From NCBI RefSeq assembly GCF_001437075.1, contig NZ_JQBX01000004.1:49661-113660 (forward strand): a stretch of 64,000 nt of DNA, given 5' to 3'. Of this stretch, positions 61,487-64,000 are shown in pieces; position 1 is the stretch's first letter; each line of letters starts with the position of its first letter. The position numbers and the translations under genes were made by a program. The notes beneath the pieces are model-generated. The model saw nothing but the letters and a program-made list of their open reading frames with translations, made no database searches and was not told the DNA's origin. Source of the DNA: Pediococcus stilesii (lineage in GTDB: Bacteria; Bacillota; Bacilli; Lactobacillales; Lactobacillaceae).

Positions 61487-62656
61487 TTGGATAATAATAA
61501 CAATGATTCAAATCGCAGCCGTAGTCGTGTTCAAGCAAACACGAAACGATCAAGAAGCGGTCATAGCATTATTAAGTGGGTGCTTGGAATTTTGGTAGCA
61601 GTTGTTCTAATCACAACTTTTATGGGTTACCGCTACTACAGTACGTCATTACAGCCACTGGACGCTAAGAGTAGTAAACAAATTGAAATAAATATTCCGG
61701 TTGGAACAACTTCAAGGGAAGTTGGATCAATTTTGGAAAACAAGCACGTTGTTAAGAGCGGAGCAGTATTTAACTATTATACAAAATCCAAAAAGATAAA
61801 TAATTTTCAAGCAGGATACTATGTTTTAAAACCTTCAATGACTTTAAAACAAATTGCTACAAAGCTTGAAAAGGGCGGAGCCGCTGAACCAATTGCAATT
61901 AATGGACCACAGCTCTTGATTAAGGAAGGCGAAAACATTGATCAAATTGCTAATTCCTTAAAGAGCTCAAAATACTTTAATAAAAATGACTTTTTAAAAC
62001 TAATGAAAGATCAAACATTTATTCAACAACTGGCTAAGAAGTATCCTAAGCTTTTAGGCTCAGCGATGAAGGCATCTGATGTGCGTTATCGTTTGGAAGG
62101 TTATTTATTCCCAGCAAGCTATGCTGTCGACAAGACGACTAGTTTAAAAGATGTTGTTACTCAAATGGTCGCGAAGACGGACGCAGTGCTTCAACCATAC
62201 TACTCAAAAATTGAGTCCAATAAAATGACGGTGCAAGAAACTTTGAGTGTTGCTTCATTGGTGGAAATGGAAGGTAGTAAAGCAGGCGATCGGACTAAAA
62301 TTGCGGGTGTCTTTTTAAATCGGATTAAGCAAGGCGAAACATTAGGTTCAGACGTCTCAACGCGTTATGCTGTTAAGAAGTCAGCAACTGAAGATTTAAC
62401 AACATCTGATTTAGCAAGTACTAATCCATACAATACACGGGTTAATACCGGCTACATGCCAGGCCCAGTAGATAATCCAGGTGAAAATTCAATTTTATCA
62501 GTTGTCAATGCTGATACAAAAGACGGATACCTATTCTTCTTTGCCGTAACTGAAAAGGTTCCCGGATCAAAATATAAAGTTGGAGATGTATTGTTCTACA
62601 AGGACATTAATTCGTTCAACGAAGCAGTAGCAAAATATAATCCAGATGGTAAATAG
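61487..62656 (+). CDS. mltG: Endolytic murein transglycosylase MltG (YceG-like)
   Basis: Membrane-anchored lytic enzyme of 389 residues that cuts nascent glycan strands. Seen: a basic Asn/Ser/Arg-rich cytoplasmic tail, a transmembrane helix at about residues 29-46, a LysM-like region (60-120), and the YceG domain with [13 protein letters not shown] (expected catalytic Glu), [19 protein letters not shown] and [21 protein letters not shown] 61487 follows ATAGGAGAATGAGATC. In related bacteria it partners with class A PBPs such as the PBP1a at 11005. Leads mltG-udk-greA. Confidence 0.95.
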   Translation: MDNNNNDSNRSRSRVQANTKRSRSGHSIIKWVLGILVAVVLITTFMGYRYYSTSLQPLDAKSSKQIEINIPVGTTSREVGSILENKHVVKSGAVFNYYTKSKKINNFQAGYYVLKPSMTLKQIATKLEKGGAAEPIAINGPQLLIKEGENIDQIANSLKSSKYFNKNDFLKLMKDQTFIQQLAKKYPKLLGSAMKASDVRYRLEGYLFPASYAVDKTTSLKDVVTQMVAKTDAVLQPYYSKIESNKMTVQETLSVASLVEMEGSKAGDRTKIAGVFLNRIKQGETLGSDVSTRYAVKKSATEDLTTSDLASTNPYNTRVNTGYMPGPVDNPGENSILSVVNADTKDGYLFFFAVTEKVPGSKYKVGDVLFYKDINSFNEAVAKYNPDGK

Positions 62657-62672
62657 TGAGGAATTAGAGTTT

Positions 62673-63329
62673 ATGAGTGCAAGTAATAACCCAATTATTA
62701 TCGGGGTGACTGGTGGATCCGGTAGTGGTAAAACAACCGTTAGTCAGAAAATTTTAGAACAGTTAAGTGGACATTCGATTTCAATTATCCAGCAGGATTC
62801 TTATTATAAAGATCAAGCTGAAAAAACAATGGAAGAGCGTCGGGCAGTCAATTATGACCATCCACTCGCATTTGATGCAGATTTGTTGTACGAACATTTA
62901 AAAATGTTGAAGAATAATCAAACTATTCAAATTCCAGTCTATGACTATAAAATTTCAACAAGGAGTTCTGAGGTAATTAACCAAAGGCCCACTGACGTGA
63001 TTATCTTAGAGGGAATTTTAATTCTTGATGATGAACGAATTCGGGACATGTTGGATATTAAAGTTTATGTTGATACCGATGATGATATTCGAATTATTCG
63101 TCGAATCCGACGCGATATGGAACAGCGTGGTCGAACTTTGGATTCAATTATTAATCAGTATTTAACTGGCGTTAAGCCAATGTACCATCAATTCATTGAA
63201 CCAACGAAGCGATATGCTGATTTGATAGTTCCTGAGGGCGGTCAAAATAGTGTTGCCGTGGATTTATTAGTTACAAAAGTACGTGATATTCTTTCCCAAG
63301 ATGGTCGCGATGAAAATTTTAACAAATAA
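62673..63329 (+). CDS. udk: Uridine kinase
   Basis: Pyrimidine salvage kinase of 218 residues phosphorylating uridine and cytidine. Seen: P-loop [14 protein letters not shown] near residue 10-23, [27 protein letters not shown] and [12 protein letters not shown] lid region. A GTG at 62646 is in frame within the mltG end, but ATG 62673, ten bases after GAGGA, gives the usual N-terminus. Cotranscribed with mltG and greA. Confidence 0.96.
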   Translation: MSASNNPIIIGVTGGSGSGKTTVSQKILEQLSGHSISIIQQDSYYKDQAEKTMEERRAVNYDHPLAFDADLLYEHLKMLKNNQTIQIPVYDYKISTRSSEVINQRPTDVIILEGILILDDERIRDMLDIKVYVDTDDDIRIIRRIRRDMEQRGRTLDSIINQYLTGVKPMYHQFIEPTKRYADLIVPEGGQNSVAVDLLVTKVRDILSQDGRDENFNK

Positions 63330-63345
63330 TTATTGAGGTGTAGGA

Positions 63346-63831
63346 ATGGCAGACGAAAAAACTTATCCAATGACTTTAGACGGAAAGGCTAAGTTAGAAG
63401 AAGAATTAGAAACTTTAAAAACAAAGACTCGACCACAAGTAATCGAAAGAATTAAGATTGCTAGAGGATTTGGTGATCTATCTGAGAATTCAGAATATGA
63501 ATCAGCAAAAGATGAACAAAGCATGGTCGAAGGACGAATCAATACAATTGAACATATGCTTCATTATGCTGAAATCATTGATAATGATGCAATTGCGGGC
63601 GATGAAGTTTCACTCGGACGCGTGGTCGAATTTAAGGAACTTCCCGACGAGGAGCCTGAAGAATACACAATTGTTGGTGCTGCTGAGGCTGATCCAATGA
63701 CTGGAAAGATCTCAAATGATTCACCAATTGCCAAAGCTCTTCTTGGTAAAAAAGTGGGTGACAATGTGACTATTACAACCCCAGGTGGAGACATTGAAGT
63801 TGAAATTTTAGGTGTTAAAAACGCCGGATAA
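63346..63831 (+). CDS. greA: Transcription elongation factor GreA
   Basis: Factor of 161 residues that rescues backtracked RNA polymerase by stimulating RNA cleavage. Seen: N-terminal coiled coil ([19 protein letters not shown]) with the acidic tip [16 protein letters not shown] near residues 43-58 and the C-terminal FKBP-like domain (80-158). ATG 63346 follows TTGAGGTGTAGGA. The mltG-udk-greA order is typical for lactobacilli. Confidence 0.97.
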   Translation: MADEKTYPMTLDGKAKLEEELETLKTKTRPQVIERIKIARGFGDLSENSEYESAKDEQSMVEGRINTIEHMLHYAEIIDNDAIAGDEVSLGRVVEFKELPDEEPEEYTIVGAAEADPMTGKISNDSPIAKALLGKKVGDNVTITTPGGDIEVEILGVKNAG

Positions 63832-63853
63832 TAAAAAAGAAAAGTTAACAAAT

Positions 63854-63905
63854 AAAATCGGATGGTAAGAAACTAAAATTGGTTTCTTACCATCCGATTT
63901 TTATT
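63854..63905 (+). terminator. Terminator after greA
   Basis: Perfect 20-bp inverted repeat (63854-63873 and 63882-63901), 8-base loop, T run overlapping the right arm. Confidence 0.93.
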
Positions 63906-63950
63906 TTGGATATTCGTCAACTGTTGTTGGTAAATTTATTTATACAAGTT

Positions 63951-63978
63951 CTAATCACTTTGTGATTAGGGCTTTTTT
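63951..63978 (+). terminator. Second terminator downstream of greA
   Basis: CTAATCAC (63951-63958) pairs with GTGATTAG (63962-63969) around TTT, extendable by G-U pairs, followed by GGGCTTTTTT. No gene lies between it and the greA terminator, so it may belong to a backup terminator pair or a short transcript. Confidence 0.65.
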
Positions 63979-64000
63979 GTAAGCACCCAATAACAGACCG

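Overview
The window is a 64 kb piece of the core chromosome of a low-GC Gram-positive lactic acid bacterium, most likely a member of the Lactobacillaceae; I cannot fix the genus. The reasons are the AT-rich composition, strong AGGAGG-type ribosome binding sites with frequent TTG and GTG starts, T-box leaders in front of tRNA synthetase genes, and gene orders that match the Bacillus/Lactobacillus backbone. The cell wall genes point to L-Lys-type peptidoglycan with a D-aspartate side chain.

Layout. 1-2555: 3' end of a lysine-type MurE-like ligase, D-aspartate ligase and aspartate racemase. 2622-7534: secreted or membrane-anchored nuclease, HAD phosphatase, an mhqED-like quinone detoxification pair, tRNA-Gly(CCC) on the minus strand next to a 390-bp gene-free stretch, and an aldo/keto reductase. 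7541-10903: T-box plus argS, then a Crp/Fnr regulator and an ArgR. 11005-23562: PBP1a, then a block resembling the B. subtilis yheA/yhaO/yhaN/yhaM/prsA/hit/ecsAB region, then trmB and a small membrane protein. 23646-28411: ytpR, an SftA-type DNA translocase, murC and a Bax-inhibitor-1-like protein. 28510-37648: polA, mutM, coaE, nrdR, dnaB, dnaI, then T-box plus thrS. 37812-41598: lytS, lytR, lrgA, lrgB. 41615-42959: infC leader, infC, rpmI, rplT. 43045-43971: quinone oxidoreductase (minus). 44123-50387: yqeG, yqeH, yhbY, nadD, yqeK, rsfS, a methyltransferase, tmcAL, yceD and rpmF. 50512-54381: gnd and an ArlRS-like two-component system with a structured leader. 54429-55745: yidC and acylphosphatase (minus). 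55923-61399: a SpoU methylase, an HD protein, a YodB-like HxlR regulator, T-box plus pheST. 61487-63831: mltG, udk, greA.

How it fits together. Nearly everything is housekeeping: wall precursor synthesis (MurE, AslA, RacD, MurC, PBP1a, MltG), replication start and repair (DnaB, DnaI, PolA, MutM, NrdR), ribosome assembly and translation (four synthetase genes in three T-box units, IF-3, L20, L35, L32, YqeH, YhbY, RsfS, TmcAL, TrmB), secretion (PrsA, EcsAB, YidC) and stress control (LytSR/LrgAB, ArlRS-like, HxlR, MhqED). I find no CRISPR array, insertion sequence, prophage or recognisable new defence system. The most interesting leftovers are in the non-coding DNA: a 21-bp-periodic triple repeat before crp/argR, a long hairpin in the leader of the response regulator, a 17-bp palindrome before the HD/HxlR pair, an inverted repeat before lrgAB, an ATA start for infC behind a switchable leader, and repeat-rich DNA beside tRNA-Gly that may be an integration scar.
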